Source: Alloactinosynnema sp. L-07 (GTDB taxonomy: Bacteria > Actinomycetota > Actinomycetes > Mycobacteriales > Pseudonocardiaceae). Taken from it: 64,000 bases of DNA. The stretch lies in assembly GCF_900070365.1 (NCBI RefSeq), contig NZ_LN850107.1, positions 6,076,001 to 6,140,000 of the forward strand. Reading direction: 5' to 3'. A program made the position numbers and the translations under genes. Of the stretch, positions 34,104-44,212 are shown in pieces (position 1 is the first letter of the stretch; each line of letters begins with the position of its first letter). Below the pieces are notes generated by a model. The model had not been told where the DNA came from, ran no database searches, and saw only the letters and a program-made list of their open reading frames with translations.

Positions 34104-34190
34104 GGACCCCGTGCGGTGTTCATCTCGCGAACCTCCCCAGGGCCGGAAGGCAGCAAGGATAAGCGGGCTCTGGCAGGTGCACGGGGTCCC
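34104..34190 (+). ncRNA. ffs: Signal recognition particle RNA (4.5S, small bacterial type)
   Basis: The terminal stem GGACCCCGTGC (34104-34114) pairs with GCACGGGGTCC (34179-34189). The apical part has the Ffh-binding core C-C-A-G-G-G-C-C-G-G-A-A-G-G-C-A-G-C-A-A and A-A-G-C-G-G with a GGAA tetraloop. This RNA with Ffh targets nascent membrane proteins to SecYEG. A TACACT -10 lies at 34092-34097. It lies between tRNA-Ser and dnaX, its classic location. Confidence 0.95.
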
Positions 34191-34192
34191 CT

Positions 34193-35188
34193 TTATGCCC
34201 GGGTCTTGGCCAGCAGCTCATAGCTGCGCACCCGGTCGGCGTGGTCGTAGACGTTCGTGGTGATCATCAGCTCGTCCGCCGCCGTGGCCGTCAGCAGGTC
34301 GGCGACGCCCGCCCGGACGGTCTCCGGTCCGCCGATGACCTGGCTGTCCAGCCGCTCGTCGATCATCAGTCGGTCCAGGTCGGTGTATGGGTACGCCGCG
34401 GTCTCGGCCGGGGTGGGCATCCGCCCTGGTGTGCCCTTGCGCAGCTGGAGGAACTGCAGCGCGCCTGGCTGGGCCATTTCACGGGCGGTCGCGTCGTCAT
34501 CGGCGCAGATCACCGACGCGGCGACCATCGCGTACGGCTCGGACAGCACCTCCGACGGGCGAAAACGCTCGCGGTAGAGCGCCAGCGCGGGCAACGTGTT
34601 CTCGGCGCTGAAGTGGTGGGCGAAGGCGAACGGCAGCCCGAGCATCCCCGCCACCTGCGCGCTGTAGCTGCTGGACCCGAGCAGCCACAGCGCGGGCTGG
34701 TTGCCCAGCGCGGGCACGGCGGTCACCCCGCGCCGGTCGCGGCCGGTGAAGTAGTTGGCCAGCTCGGCCAGCTGCTCGGGGAAGTCGTCAGCCGACAGCG
34801 GCCCGGTCGAGCGACGCAGCGCGCGGGCGGTCACCTGGTCGGTGCCGGGGGCCCGGCCGATCCCCAGGTCGACCCGGCCGGGGTGCAGCGCCTCCAACAT
34901 GCCGAACTGCTCGGCCACCACCAGCGGCGGGTGGTTTGGAAGCATCACCCCGCCGGACCCGACCCGCAGCGTCGAGGTCGCCATGGCCAGGTGCGCGAGC
35001 AGGACCGCGGGCGCCGAGCTGGCGATGCCAGGCATGTTGTGGTGCTCGGCGACCCAGTAGCGGTGATAGCCGAGGCGCTCGGTCTCGCGCGCCAGGTCGA
35101 TGCTGTTGCGCAGGGCGATCGTCTCGGTCGAGTCGCTGGCGACCGGCGCCAGGTCCAGCACGGAGAACGGGATGTCGAAGGTGGCCAC
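34193..35188 (-). CDS. LLM class flavin-dependent oxidoreductase (luciferase-like)
   Basis: The 331-aa protein of the bacterial luciferase-like fold has typical stretches [43 protein letters not shown] and W-L-L-G-S-S-S-Y-S. It should use reduced FMN or F420; the pattern is the MsnO8-like group. The start is uncertain: GTG 35188 begins V-A-T-F-D-I-P, and a TTG four codons upstream is possible. It is divergent from dnaX and convergent on ffs. Confidence 0.88.
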   Translation of the reverse strand: MATFDIPFSVLDLAPVASDSTETIALRNSIDLARETERLGYHRYWVAEHHNMPGIASSAPAVLLAHLAMATSTLRVGSGGVMLPNHPPLVVAEQFGMLEALHPGRVDLGIGRAPGTDQVTARALRRSTGPLSADDFPEQLAELANYFTGRDRRGVTAVPALGNQPALWLLGSSSYSAQVAGMLGLPFAFAHHFSAENTLPALALYRERFRPSEVLSEPYAMVAASVICADDDATAREMAQPGALQFLQLRKGTPGRMPTPAETAAYPYTDLDRLMIDERLDSQVIGGPETVRAGVADLLTATAADELMITTNVYDHADRVRSYELLAKTRA

Positions 35189-35264
35189 GCCGTGGTGCAA
35201 CGCCGCGCGGCGGCCGGTGCTTCCCGACCGACGTGATGTCGGGCCTGACCGGTAAGGTCGCGGC

Positions 35265-37523
35265 GTGGCGCTCGCCCTCTACCGCAAATACCGCCCGGCG
35301 ACCTTTGCCGAGGTCGTCGGTCAGGAACACGTCACCGACCCGCTGCGCACGGCGTTGAGCGCCGGTCGGGTCAACCACGCCTACCTGTTCTCCGGGCCGC
35401 GCGGCTGCGGCAAGACCTCCAGCGCGCGCATCCTCGCGCGGTCGCTGAACTGCGTCGAAGGCCCCACCGACGAGCCGTGCGGCGTGTGCGACTCCTGCAT
35501 CGGCCTCGCGCCGAACGGGCCCGGCACGGTCGACGTCGTCGAGCTCGACGCGGCCAGCCACGGCGGCGTCGACGACGCGCGCGAACTGCGTGACCGGGCC
35601 TTCTACGCGCCCGCCCAGTCCCGCTACCGCGTCTTCATCGTCGATGAGGCGCACATGGTCACCACCCAGGGCTTCAACGCGCTGCTCAAGATCGTTGAGG
35701 AGCCGCCGGAGCACCTGATCTTCATCTTCGCCACGACCGAGCCGGAAAAGGTGCTGCCCACCATCCGCTCGCGCACCCACCACTACCCGTTCCGTTTGAT
35801 CCCGCCGGGCGCCATGCGCGACCTGCTGGAACGCAACTGCGCCGCCGAGAACGCCACGGTCGAACCGGCGGTGTTCCCGCTGGTCATCCGCGCGGGCGGC
35901 GGCTCCGCGCGCGACACGCAGTCGGTCCTCGACCAGCTCCTCGCTGGCGCGGGACCGGAAGGCGTCACCTACGAGCGCGCGGTGTCGCTGCTCGGGGTCA
36001 CCGACGTCGCCCTGATCGATGACATGGTCGACGGTCTCGCCGCGGGCGACGCGGCGGCGGTCTACGGCACGGTCGACCGGCTGGTCGAGGCAGGCCACGA
36101 CCCGCGCCGCTTCGCCTCCGACCTGCTCGACCGGCTGCGCGACCTGGTCCTGCTGCGCGCGGTCCCCGACTCGGCGAGCCGCGGCCTGGTCAGCGCGCCC
36201 GGCGACGAACTCACCCGGATGGTCGGCCAGGCCGAGCGCCTTGGCGCGGGCACCCTCACCCGCTACGCCGAGATCGTCCACACAGGACTCGTCGACATGC
36301 GCGGCGCCACCGCGCCGAGGCTGCTGCTGGAACTGCTGTGCGCGCGGATGCTGCTGCCGGGCGCGGTGCCCACCGACGCGGCGGCGGATTCGGCTGTGCT
36401 GCAGCGGTTGGAGCAGATGGAGTCGCGGATGGCCGCCGGGGTGCGGTCCGGCCCCGCTCCCCAAGCGCAGACGGCCGCACAGACCGACCGCGCACAGACC
36501 GACCGCGCGCAGGCCACCGCGCCCGCGCGGGCCGCGGCCGAGCCGTCCCCAGCGCGATCCGAGCCCGCTCCGGCTCGGTCTGAGTCCGCTGCGGCGCGAT
36601 CCGAGTCCGCCCCGGCGCGCGAGTACCGCCGCCGGTCGTCGGCAGAGTCCACTGTGGCCGCTCGGTCCGACGAGTCCGCGCGGGCCGCGCCCCAGCCGAC
36701 GCGGCCGACCGCGCCCACCGCCGACGCCGAGCCCACCCCGACCGCGGCGCAGACCACGCGCGCGGCCGAGCCCGCTCGTCAGGCCGGGTCCGCCCGCCAG
36801 CCTGAGCCCGCCCGCCAGGCTGAGTCGGCCCGTCAGGCTGAGTCGGCCCGTCAGTCCGAGCCCGCTCGCCAGACGGAGCCTGCTCGCCAAGCTGAGTCCG
36901 CTGGCCATCCCGAGGTCGCCCGTCAGACCGAGCCTCGTCAGGCCGAGTCGGCCCGCCAAACCGAGCCCGCCGACGCCGGGCCCGCCTCGGCGCCGGGCGC
37001 CATGGATGCGACGGCGATGCGCAACGTCTGGCCCGAGGTGCTCCGGGCACTGGGCAAGGTGCGGGCTTCGATGCTCGCCCAGGCCGCCGTCCAGTCCGTC
37101 GACGGCGACCTGGTCACCATCGGCCACCCCGCCGAACCACTGGCCCGCAGGCTGTCCTCGCCGGACAACATCGAGCCGATCACCGCCGCCATCCGATCCG
37201 CGGTCGGCGGCTCCTGGCGGGTGCAGATCGTGCACGCCCCGCCCGGTAGCGGCGGCCCAGTCCGCCAGCAGGCCAAGGCCGCGGCGCCGACCCGCACCTA
37301 CGAGCCGCCCAAGCGGGTCCTCGACAGCAGGCCGCCCAGCGATGGTTTACCGCCTGAGCCGCCCGAGCCCGAACTCCCGCCGGAGCCCGAGGACGAGGAG
37401 GAGCTGATGGCCCAGGCCGCCCGCGCCCCCGAGCCCGGTGCCGAGGGGTCCCGGCAGGACCCGGAAGAGACCATGCTCAAGCTCCTCGCCGACAAACTCG
37501 GCGCCCGCCCGCTCGAGGCTTGA
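35265..37523 (+). CDS. dnaX: DNA polymerase III subunit gamma/tau
   Basis: The 752-aa clamp-loader motor has Walker A G-P-R-G-C-G-K-T at residues 44-51, a zinc module with Cys63, Cys72, Cys75 and Cys78, Walker B/DEAH in V-F-I-V-D-E-A-H, sensor 1 A-T-T-E-P-E-K and the S-R-T arginine finger. Domain III ends near residue 370. Residues ~400-575 are a low-complexity Arg/Glu/Ala/Pro/Gln stretch with many A-R-Q-x-E-(P/S) and A-R-S-E repeats. The tail (~585-752) is the tau region binding polymerase and helicase. GTG 35265 has AAGG upstream. No obvious slippery site for a shorter gamma form. Confidence 0.95.
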   Translation: MALALYRKYRPATFAEVVGQEHVTDPLRTALSAGRVNHAYLFSGPRGCGKTSSARILARSLNCVEGPTDEPCGVCDSCIGLAPNGPGTVDVVELDAASHGGVDDARELRDRAFYAPAQSRYRVFIVDEAHMVTTQGFNALLKIVEEPPEHLIFIFATTEPEKVLPTIRSRTHHYPFRLIPPGAMRDLLERNCAAENATVEPAVFPLVIRAGGGSARDTQSVLDQLLAGAGPEGVTYERAVSLLGVTDVALIDDMVDGLAAGDAAAVYGTVDRLVEAGHDPRRFASDLLDRLRDLVLLRAVPDSASRGLVSAPGDELTRMVGQAERLGAGTLTRYAEIVHTGLVDMRGATAPRLLLELLCARMLLPGAVPTDAAADSAVLQRLEQMESRMAAGVRSGPAPQAQTAAQTDRAQTDRAQATAPARAAAEPSPARSEPAPARSESAAARSESAPAREYRRRSSAESTVAARSDESARAAPQPTRPTAPTADAEPTPTAAQTTRAAEPARQAGSARQPEPARQAESARQAESARQSEPARQTEPARQAESAGHPEVARQTEPRQAESARQTEPADAGPASAPGAMDATAMRNVWPEVLRALGKVRASMLAQAAVQSVDGDLVTIGHPAEPLARRLSSPDNIEPITAAIRSAVGGSWRVQIVHAPPGSGGPVRQQAKAAAPTRTYEPPKRVLDSRPPSDGLPPEPPEPELPPEPEDEEELMAQAARAPEPGAEGSRQDPEETMLKLLADKLGARPLEA

Positions 37524-37764
37524 GTTCCGGCTCCGGACTCCCATGCCCTCTCAACCGCACCAGACGGCCCCGGCCCTCTCGTGCAGCTTCTAACCGTGCG
37601 GGCCCGTCCGATCGAGGATTCCACCACTCGGTGAGGACGTGGCCGCGACCTGCCAAGGTCAGCAGCGACTGCCCGTCCGGCGACCCCGCCGGTGGTGATC
37701 CCGGCCGCGTCGAGCACCGCGTGAACGCGTCGCCTCGCATCGGGCAACACATGATGTGAGGACG

Positions 37765-38358
37765 ATGACCGATCGCGACGGCGCCGAGTCGCTGCCCGCC
37801 GACAAGGACCGCCCGTACCTGGGCGGACCGGACCCGGCGGGGGAGTTCGGCCGCCTGTTCGACCGCTACGCCGGGCCGCTGCGGAACTACCTGGCCCGGC
37901 GGGTCGGACCGGACACCGCCAACGACCTGGTGAGCGAGACCTTCCTGGTCGCGCTCAACCAACGGCACGCCTACGACCCCCGCCTTGGGGCCGTGCGCTC
38001 GTGGCTCTACGGGATCGCGACCAATCTCCTGCGGCGGCACGTCCGCCAGGAGATCCGTGCGCTGCGGGCTGGGTCCCGCTCACTCGACCGGGAGGACACG
38101 CACGACACGCGCGTGGTCGACCGGGTCGACGCGGAGGCCGCGGTGCGCAGGCTCGCGGGGTCGCTGGCCGAGCTGTCCGACGGCGACCGCGATGTCCTGC
38201 TGCTCACGTCGTGGGCGGGCCTGGACTCCACCGAGGTCGCCGAAGTGCTGGGCATCCCGGTCGGCACGGTGCGGTCACGGCTGCACCGGGTGCGCAAGAC
38301 GCTGCGGCGGGGTCATCGAACTCAGCAATCCGCACGGGAGGAGGACTGCCATGACTGA
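37765..38358 (+). CDS. ECF RNA polymerase sigma factor
   Basis: The 197-aa protein has region 2 (F-G-R-L-F-D-R-Y-A-G-P-L-R-N-Y-L, D-L-V-S-E-T-F-L-V-A) and region 4 (L-S-D-G-D-R-D-V-L-L-L, G-I-P-V-G-T-V-R-S-R-L-H-R-V-R-K). ATG 37765 has a GAGG site; a GTG three codons earlier is possible. It overlaps the CU044_5270 gene by 8 bp. This sigma/CU044_5270 pairing is repeated throughout actinomycete genomes; the partner probably senses or restrains the sigma factor. Confidence 0.92.
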   Translation: MTDRDGAESLPADKDRPYLGGPDPAGEFGRLFDRYAGPLRNYLARRVGPDTANDLVSETFLVALNQRHAYDPRLGAVRSWLYGIATNLLRRHVRQEIRALRAGSRSLDREDTHDTRVVDRVDAEAAVRRLAGSLAELSDGDRDVLLLTSWAGLDSTEVAEVLGIPVGTVRSRLHRVRKTLRRGHRTQQSAREEDCHD

Positions 38359-39451
38359 CCACAACCCGCGTGAACTCTGGTCCGACGAGGAACTGGACGA
38401 CGCGCTCGACCGGCTGAATCCCGCCCCGCGGACCGACGCGCGCGCGATGGAACGACTGCGCGCCGAGCTGATGGTCGCCGCCGGGGCGGCGACCACCGAT
38501 GAGGGGAACACTTCAATGGGGACCAAGAAGAAGCACTGGCGGCTGGTTGCGTCCGCCGCGGCGGTGGTCGCGGTGGCGGCGGGCGTCCTGGTGGCGCAGA
38601 CGTTCTCGTTCAACGGGAATCCGCCCGCGGCGAGCGCGGCGGCCGCCGCGCTCAACCAGGCCGCCGACCGGGTGGGCGCGACAGACCAGCCGGTCGGGCC
38701 TGGCCAGTACCGCTATGTCGCGACCCGCGCCTGGTGGATGTCCAGCATCGCGACGAGCGACGGCGGCACCGACTTCGCCTACCTGGCCGAGAACCTGATC
38801 GAGACGTGGGTCCCCCAGACCTACGACCAGGAGTGGATGCAGCGCCGCGACGTCACCGGCAAGCGCGAATGGGTCAAGGGCACCGAAGCGGAGGCGAAGG
38901 CGGCGGGCTACCCGGTCGACCGGCCGAGCTGGCCGGAAGGCGAGCGCCGCGCCCCCTGCGGTGACTTCTACGCCGCCGACAGCAACGAGAAGCCCTGCGC
39001 GGGGTGGTCGGGCTGGGCGAAGCCGTCGCCGGAGTTCATCGCGGGGCTGCCGAAGGATGCCAAGCAGCTCTATGACCGCATCCGCACCGAAACCAAGGGC
39101 CTCGGCCAGACCCCGGACCAGGAGTTCCTGGTCTACGTGGCCGACTTCCTGCGGTCGGGGACCGTGCCCGCCGAGACCCGGGCCACCGTCTACCGCGCGC
39201 TGGCGATGGTTCCCGGAATCGTGGTGACCGACCGGGCGGCGAACCTCGACGGCAAGGTCGGCGTCGCCTTCGGCGTCCAGACCGACGTCGCGCGCCACGA
39301 GATCATCATCGATGAGGCGACCGGCCAGTTCATCGGCGAGCGGCAGACCGCGGGCTCTGGTCAGTCCGACCTACCGGCGGGCACGGTCACCTCGTTCACC
39401 TCGGTCGAGACCGCGGTGGTCGACAAGATCGGTGTCGCACCGTCCAAGTAG
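38351..39451 (+). CDS. CU044_5270 family membrane protein (sigma partner)
   Basis: The 366-aa protein has a ~60-residue cytoplasmic N-terminus containing W-S-D-E-E-L-D-D-A-L-D, a transmembrane helix near 60-80 and a ~280-residue outer domain with P-G-Q-Y-R-Y-V-A-T-R-A-W-W. This matches the CU044_5270 family found next to ECF sigma genes. An anti-sigma or signal-receiving role is inferred from the genetic link; no zinc anti-sigma motif is present. Confidence 0.85.
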   Translation: MTDHNPRELWSDEELDDALDRLNPAPRTDARAMERLRAELMVAAGAATTDEGNTSMGTKKKHWRLVASAAAVVAVAAGVLVAQTFSFNGNPPAASAAAAALNQAADRVGATDQPVGPGQYRYVATRAWWMSSIATSDGGTDFAYLAENLIETWVPQTYDQEWMQRRDVTGKREWVKGTEAEAKAAGYPVDRPSWPEGERRAPCGDFYAADSNEKPCAGWSGWAKPSPEFIAGLPKDAKQLYDRIRTETKGLGQTPDQEFLVYVADFLRSGTVPAETRATVYRALAMVPGIVVTDRAANLDGKVGVAFGVQTDVARHEIIIDEATGQFIGERQTAGSGQSDLPAGTVTSFTSVETAVVDKIGVAPSK

Positions 39452-39454
39452 GAC

Positions 39455-39494
39455 AAAGCTGGTTCGGCGGCGTCGGGGCCGCCGAACCAGCTTT
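39455..39494. terminator. Strong bidirectional terminator
   Basis: Perfect 17-bp stem (39455-39471 with 39478-39494) around a 6-nt loop, with A and T runs at the base so that it works on both strands. It separates the CU044_5270 gene from the convergent WD40-like gene. Confidence 0.92.
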
Positions 39495-40370
39495 CTAGAC
39501 TGTGCGGACGGCGGCGGTGTTCGCGGTGACGACCGCGGCTTCGCCCGACTTCGTGGAGATCGCGACGCTGCGCGAGGCAGGCGACCATATGAACTCGTCC
39601 ACCTGGTCCGGCAGGTCGGCCGCGCGCAGGAAGCGGCCGTTGTCGGTCTGGTGGAAGGAGATCCGCTGTCCGTCGACCACCGCGATCCGTCGACCGTCCG
39701 GTGCCACCAGGGCTTCCGCGCCCGCGGGCAGTGACGGCACGACCGGCTGCCACAGCTCCGCCCCGACCGTCCACCGCACCACCCTGGCCTCATCGGCGGC
39801 GTACTCGGTGGCGACCAGGCGGGTCGAGTCGGGCAGCCAGCGCAGGTTGCGCCTGCCCAGCGTGGCCGGTTCGGCGGAGATCAGCCGGACGTGGTCGTCC
39901 TCGGTCACCGGCATGGTGTCGACCAGGATCAGCTTGCGCGGCAGCCGGATGGCGACATAGCGGCTGTTCGGGCTGACCGCGGCCTCCAGCACCGAACCGC
40001 CGCGGTCGTAGACCGCCGTTTCCTCGCCCACCAGCACGTTGCGGATCACCACGGTGAACAGCAGGCGGTGGCGCCGGTTGGCCCGGTACACGACCCGGCC
40101 GGGGAGCACGCCCAACAGCTCGGTCGCGTGGTCGGCCGAGCCGAGCAGCGGGGTGAGTCTGCCGCCGATCTTCAGTTGCGACAGGCGGGCGGGGGAGCCG
40201 TGTTGGATGACGATCTTGCGTTCGCCGGGCAGGTACTTCGCCGCCGTCAGGTCCGGGACGCGCGCTAGATCCCGTCGTGTGCCCTTCGTGTCCAGCTCAG
40301 CCAAGTCCTGGCCCACCGCGATGAGCAACCGTTCGCGCTCGTCGACATCGAGCACCCGCATCCCCGACAT
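39495..40370 (-). CDS. WD40/beta-propeller-like hypothetical protein
   Basis: The 291-aa protein has beta-propeller-like repeats (V-S-P-N-S-R-Y-V-A-I-R, W-L-P-D-S-T-R-L-V-A-T, W-S-P-A-S-R-S-V-A-I-S), of the type seen in TolB/WD40 families. No signal peptide. ATG 40370 follows GGTGGAG; another ATG three codons on and a GTG three codons before are alternatives. It follows the wall amidase gene by 25 bp on the same strand, so the two may be co-transcribed. Function unknown. Confidence 0.65.
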   Translation of the reverse strand: MSGMRVLDVDERERLLIAVGQDLAELDTKGTRRDLARVPDLTAAKYLPGERKIVIQHGSPARLSQLKIGGRLTPLLGSADHATELLGVLPGRVVYRANRRHRLLFTVVIRNVLVGEETAVYDRGGSVLEAAVSPNSRYVAIRLPRKLILVDTMPVTEDDHVRLISAEPATLGRRNLRWLPDSTRLVATEYAADEARVVRWTVGAELWQPVVPSLPAGAEALVAPDGRRIAVVDGQRISFHQTDNGRFLRAADLPDQVDEFIWSPASRSVAISTKSGEAAVVTANTAAVRTV

Positions 40371-40395
40371 GATCTCCACCCTGTCACATCTGGTG

Positions 40396-41304
40396 TCAGC
40401 CAAGGAATCCGAGGATGCCGTTGGCTATCGCATCGGCGTAGCGCTGTCTGCCCGCCGGGCTCGCGAGCACGGCCGCCTCGGCTGTGTCGCGCATGTTTCC
40501 GCACTCGACGAGCACGGTGGGCCGCTCGGTCAGGTTCAGCCCGGCGAGGTCGTCGCGCGGGGACAGGCCGTCGGTGCCCGCGTAAGTCGAGGTCGCCAAG
40601 CCGCCCGCGACCATCTTGTCGCGCAGCGTGCGGGCCAGCCGCAGCGACGGCTCACCCTGGGCGGCGTTCAGCGGCGGCGACGAGTACGCCAGGTGGAAGC
40701 CGTGCGCGCCCGCCGCCGTCGAGCCGTCGGCGTGCAGCGACACTACGGCCGCGGCGCCGGACTCGTTGCCGATGGCGGCGCGCTTGTCCACACACGGGCC
40801 GACTCCGGCGTTGTCCTTCCTGGTCATGATCACCTTGACCCCGCGCGCGGTGAGCAGGTCGCGCACCCGCTGCGCCACGTCCCAGGTGAACGCGTGCTCG
40901 GGGTAACCCGTCTGGGTGGCGGTCCCGGTGGTGTTGCACGGCTTGGTCCGCCCGCGCCCGGCGGGCACCGCCCGGTTGATCTCCGCGGTGTGGGTGGAGT
41001 TGCCGCCGTTGTGGCCGGGATCGATCACCACGACCCGCCCGGTCGCGGGCGGGTTCTGCGTCGTCGGCTTCGCCGATGCTGTCGGCGGCACTGTCGTCGG
41101 CGCCGCGCTGGACGATGTCGGTTCGGCCGACGGCGATGACGACGGTGGCGGTGTCGTCGATGGTGTTGACGGTGACGACGACGTGGTCACCACCGGCAGC
41201 GCCTGTCCGGACTGGGCCGCCGGACCCGCGCACGCGGACATCGCCGCGGCCAGGGCACCGGCGGCGGCGAGGGCCGTCGCGTGTCGTCTCAGCACGGCGC
41301 CCAC
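40396..41304 (-). CDS. N-acetylmuramoyl-L-alanine amidase, probable lipoprotein
   Basis: The 302-aa peptidoglycan amidase of the Amidase_3 type cleaves the muramoyl-L-Ala bond. The N-terminal signal ends in A-A-A-M-S-A-C, a near-lipobox, so it may be lipid-anchored. A Ser/Thr/Pro linker (~30-85) leads to the zinc domain with I-D-P-G-H-N-G-G (His), Y-P-E-H-A (Glu), S-L-H-A-D-G (His) and the catalytic Glu in L-V-E-C-G-N-M. It is divergent from the ybaB-recR operon. Confidence 0.9.
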   Translation of the reverse strand: MGAVLRRHATALAAAGALAAAMSACAGPAAQSGQALPVVTTSSSPSTPSTTPPPSSSPSAEPTSSSAAPTTVPPTASAKPTTQNPPATGRVVVIDPGHNGGNSTHTAEINRAVPAGRGRTKPCNTTGTATQTGYPEHAFTWDVAQRVRDLLTARGVKVIMTRKDNAGVGPCVDKRAAIGNESGAAAVVSLHADGSTAAGAHGFHLAYSSPPLNAAQGEPSLRLARTLRDKMVAGGLATSTYAGTDGLSPRDDLAGLNLTERPTVLVECGNMRDTAEAAVLASPAGRQRYADAIANGILGFLG

Positions 41305-41386
41305 GATGCCACAGGTGGGTGCCCACTAAGCTGGACTTGACGCCGACCCGAGGTGGTCGGGTCGTTCCCGGATGAGAGGGGCCACG

Positions 41387-41725
41387 GTGTTTCCTGGTGG
41401 CGGTGCGCCGGACCTGCAGGCGATCATGGCGCAGGCGCAGAAGATGCAGGAACAGCTGCTCAGCGCGCAGCAGGAGCTGGCCGACGCGGAGGTCTCCGGG
41501 ACCGCGGGCGGTGGCCTCGTGGTGGCGACCGTGTCCGGCGCCGGTGAGCTCAAGGCCCTCGAAATCGACCCGAAAGTGGTCGACCCGGAGGACACCGAGA
41601 CCCTCGCCGACCTGATCGTCGCCGCCGTGCGCGACGCGGGCGCGCAGGCGCAGAAGCTGGCCGAGGACAAGATGGGTCCCCTCGCGGGCGGCCTGGGCGG
41701 CGGGCTCGGCCTGCCGGGCATGTGA
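41387..41725 (+). CDS. YbaB/EbfC family nucleoid-associated protein
   Basis: A 112-aa protein with [14 protein letters not shown] and the central [20 protein letters not shown]. EbfC proteins bind DNA as dimers and almost always precede recR. GTG 41387 was chosen because GAGGGG is spaced 5 nt before it; an ATG five codons upstream lacks a ribosome site. The TGA shares its A with the recR ATG. Confidence 0.93.
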   Translation: MFPGGGAPDLQAIMAQAQKMQEQLLSAQQELADAEVSGTAGGGLVVATVSGAGELKALEIDPKVVDPEDTETLADLIVAAVRDAGAQAQKLAEDKMGPLAGGLGGGLGLPGM

Positions 41726-42321
41726 TGTACGAGGGCCCGGTCCAGGACCTGATCGACGAACTCGGCAGGCTGCCGGGCGTCGGGCCCAAAAGCGCGCAGC
41801 GCATCGCCTTCCACCTGCTCGGCGCCGAACCCGCCGACGTCACCCGATTGCAGGACGCACTGCAGAAGGTTAAGGACGGCGTGGTGTTCTGCGACGTCTG
41901 CGGCAACGTCTCCGCGGAGACAAGGTGCCGCATCTGCAGTGACGCCCGGCGCGATCCGTCGGCGGTGTGCGTGGTCGAGGAGCCCAAGGACGTCCTCGCC
42001 ATCGAGCGCACCCGCGAGTTCAAGGGCCGCTACCACGTCCTCGGCGGCGCGCTGGATCCGTTGTCCGGCATCGGTCCCGAGCAGCTGCGCATCCGCCAGC
42101 TGCTCGCCAGGATCGGCGCCGCGGAGATCACCGAGGTGATCCTGGCGATGGACCCGAACACCGAGGGCGAGGCCACGGCCACCTACCTGGTGCGGATGCT
42201 GCGCGACTTCCCCGGCCTGACGGTCACCCGCCTGGCCTCTGGTCTGCCGATGGGCGGCGACCTGGAGTTCGCCGACGAGCTGACGCTGGGCCGGGCGCTG
42301 TCCGGCCGTCGCACGGTGTGA
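41725..42321 (+). CDS. recR: Recombination mediator RecR
   Basis: A 198-aa gap-repair protein that works with RecF/RecO to load RecA. HhH motif [11 protein letters not shown] near residue 16, four-cysteine zinc finger C56-C59...C68-C71, Toprim domain with V-V-E-E-P-K-D and a C-terminal [12 protein letters not shown]. Start in a TGATG overlap with ybaB; GTG 41722 is the only rival. The dnaX-ybaB-recR neighbourhood is conserved. Confidence 0.95.
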   Translation: MYEGPVQDLIDELGRLPGVGPKSAQRIAFHLLGAEPADVTRLQDALQKVKDGVVFCDVCGNVSAETRCRICSDARRDPSAVCVVEEPKDVLAIERTREFKGRYHVLGGALDPLSGIGPEQLRIRQLLARIGAAEITEVILAMDPNTEGEATATYLVRMLRDFPGLTVTRLASGLPMGGDLEFADELTLGRALSGRRTV

Positions 42322-42857
42322 TCGGTCGGGTCCTGGCGGCGCCGCCCCGGCTGGGCGCGGTCCGGCTGGTGGCCATCGACGGCCCGTCCGGCGCGGGAAA
42401 GTCGACCGTGGCCGCCCAGTTGGCCGCTGACCTGCGCGAACAGGGTGTGTCCACGGCCGTCGTGCCGACTGATCACTTCGCCACGTGGACCGATCCGGTC
42501 GCCTGGTGGCCGCGGCTCGTCGAGGGCGTCCTCGACCCGCTCGCCGCGAATCGGCCGGGCGGCTATAAGCAAATGATATGGGCAGATGGCATACCCCGAC
42601 CCGGCGATTTGATCACTGTCGGTGTTCCTGAGGTGCTGATCGTCGAAGGTGTTTCGGCCGGGCGGCGCTCGGTTCAGCACCGGATTTCTCTGCTCGTCTG
42701 GGCCGAATGCGCCGATCCCGGCACCCGATTGGCCAGGTCGGTGGCCCGCGACGGCGAAGCCAGCCGCGCCGAGCTGAGTCGCTGGCAGGCGTTCGAGACC
42801 GGCTGGTTCGCCGTCGATGGCACCCGCGAGCGCGCGGACGTGCGTGTCCGTTCCTGA
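42318..42857 (+). CDS. P-loop kinase (uridine kinase-like)
   Basis: The 179-aa protein has Walker [13 protein letters not shown] near residue 20, a D-H-F motif where uridine or phosphoribulokinase-like enzymes place the catalytic Asp (V-V-P-T-D-H-F), and L-I-V-E-G-V-S as a Walker B-like strand. These fit the small uridine-kinase-like ATPases often found behind recR in actinobacteria. Substrate unproven. Starts at GTG 42318 in a GTGA overlap with recR. Confidence 0.82.
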   Translation: MIGRVLAAPPRLGAVRLVAIDGPSGAGKSTVAAQLAADLREQGVSTAVVPTDHFATWTDPVAWWPRLVEGVLDPLAANRPGGYKQMIWADGIPRPGDLITVGVPEVLIVEGVSAGRRSVQHRISLLVWAECADPGTRLARSVARDGEASRAELSRWQAFETGWFAVDGTRERADVRVRS

Positions 42858-43073
42858 CCGGTCAGCCCACCTTGAGTGTCCGCTGAACGGACGAATTCTT
42901 CGCAAATCTCACTGACCGTGGCGACACGATCGCGGACGGCATATTCGTCGTATGCCAGTTGGCCGGATCGTGACCTCCCGTAGTTAAGGGAAGTAGACCG
43001 AAGCGGCTATGGTCGGCGACCACACGGTGAGATCCCGTGCACAGTTTTCGATCGGGGACACGAGGAGTGCGTG

Positions 43074-43163
43074 ATGGCTTACCAGCGATCCGCGCGACTT
43101 AGTCGGGCAGGAACGCCTCGACTTGTCGCGCAGTCGCCCCGGCACGGGCGGTCGAGCGGATGA
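43074..43163 (+). CDS. Upstream small ORF/leader peptide of the peptide ABC operon
   Basis: ATG 43074 has a GAGGAG site 6 nt upstream. The frame runs 29 codons (M-A-Y-Q-R-S-A-R-L-S-R-A..., seven arginines) and its TGA overlaps the permease ATG (ATGA). The permease itself has no separate strong ribosome site, so this ORF probably supplies ribosomes by translational coupling. No amino-acid run like a classical attenuator is present. Real expression is inferred. Confidence 0.5.
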   Translation: MAYQRSARLSRAGTPRLVAQSPRHGRSSG

Positions 43164-44158
43164 CGCCGCCACTCGAAGTGACCGAGGCGACCGCTGCGGT
43201 GCCACCGGAGGCCACCCTCGCGGGTGCGAGCCAGAAGGCGATCCAGGGCCGCTCGCTCGGCCAGATCGCCTGGCGTCGCCTCAAGCGCGACAAGGTCGCG
43301 ATGACCGGCGGGCTCGTCGTCGTCTTCCTGGTCCTGGTGGCGGTCTTCGCCCCGCTGATCATCGACCTGCTGGGGACCGACCCCAACTTCCGCGACTACA
43401 AGCTCGTCGACGCCGACACCGGCCTGCCGATCGGCGGCGGCGGCGGGGTCAGCTCCGAGCACATCTTCGGCGTCGAGCCGGGCAACGGCCGCGACATCTT
43501 CAGCCGGGTCGTCGAAGGCGCCAAGATCTCCCTGCTGATCGCGTTCCTCGCGACGATCCTGTCGGTGGTCATCGGCACCGTCATGGGCATCGTCGCAGGC
43601 TACTTCGGTGGCTGGGTCGACACCCTGATCAGCAGGCTGATGGACATCTTCCTGGCCTTCCCGCTGCTGCTGTTCGCCATCGCGCTCGTCGGTGTCATCG
43701 GCACCGCGGGGTTCGGCCTGGACGGTCTGACCCTGCGCATCGTGGTGATCATCTTCATCATCGGGTTCTTCAACTGGCCCTACATCGGGCGCATCGTCCG
43801 CGGACAGACACTGTCGCTGCGCGAACGCGAGTTCGTCGACGCCGCGCGCAGCCTGGGCGCCAAGCCCAAGTACGTGCTGTTCAAGGAACTGCTGCCCAAC
43901 CTTGTCGCACCGATCCTGGTGTACTCCACGCTTCTGATCCCCACCAACATCCTGTTCGAGGCGGCACTGTCCTTCCTTGGAGTGGGCGTGCCGCCGCCTA
44001 CCGCGACGTGGGGCGGCATGCTCTCGGACGCGACCCGGTGGTACCAGGTCGATCCGCAGTTCATGTTCCCGCCCGGCCTCGCCATTTTCGTGACCGTTCT
44101 GGCGTTCAACCTGTTCGGTGACGGTCTGCGGGACGCGCTCGACCCGCGCTCGCGGTGA
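43160..44158 (+). CDS. Peptide ABC importer permease (OppC/DppC type)
   Basis: The 332-aa permease has an N-terminal cytoplasmic segment, a first helix at ~50-72, a periplasmic loop with the family H-I-F-G-V-E-P-G-N-G-R-D-I-F-S-R motif, and five further helices. The EAA loop E-F-V-D-A-A-R-S-L-G-A contacts the ATPase. C-terminus G-D-G-L-R-D-A-L-D-P-R is diagnostic for DppC/OppC. It is the first gene of the operon; the usual order starts with the binding protein or the B permease. Confidence 0.92.
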   Translation: MTPPLEVTEATAAVPPEATLAGASQKAIQGRSLGQIAWRRLKRDKVAMTGGLVVVFLVLVAVFAPLIIDLLGTDPNFRDYKLVDADTGLPIGGGGGVSSEHIFGVEPGNGRDIFSRVVEGAKISLLIAFLATILSVVIGTVMGIVAGYFGGWVDTLISRLMDIFLAFPLLLFAIALVGVIGTAGFGLDGLTLRIVVIIFIIGFFNWPYIGRIVRGQTLSLREREFVDAARSLGAKPKYVLFKELLPNLVAPILVYSTLLIPTNILFEAALSFLGVGVPPPTATWGGMLSDATRWYQVDPQFMFPPGLAIFVTVLAFNLFGDGLRDALDPRSR

Positions 44159-44212
44159 TCATCCGCGTTCCCTGAGTTTCAACTCCTAACCGATAAAGGG
44201 GTGCAACTGGAG

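Noticed and set aside
35265..37523. Programmed frameshift in dnaX producing a short gamma form
   Set aside because: No A-rich slippery heptamer with a downstream stop in the -1 frame at the expected place; high GC makes it unlikely.
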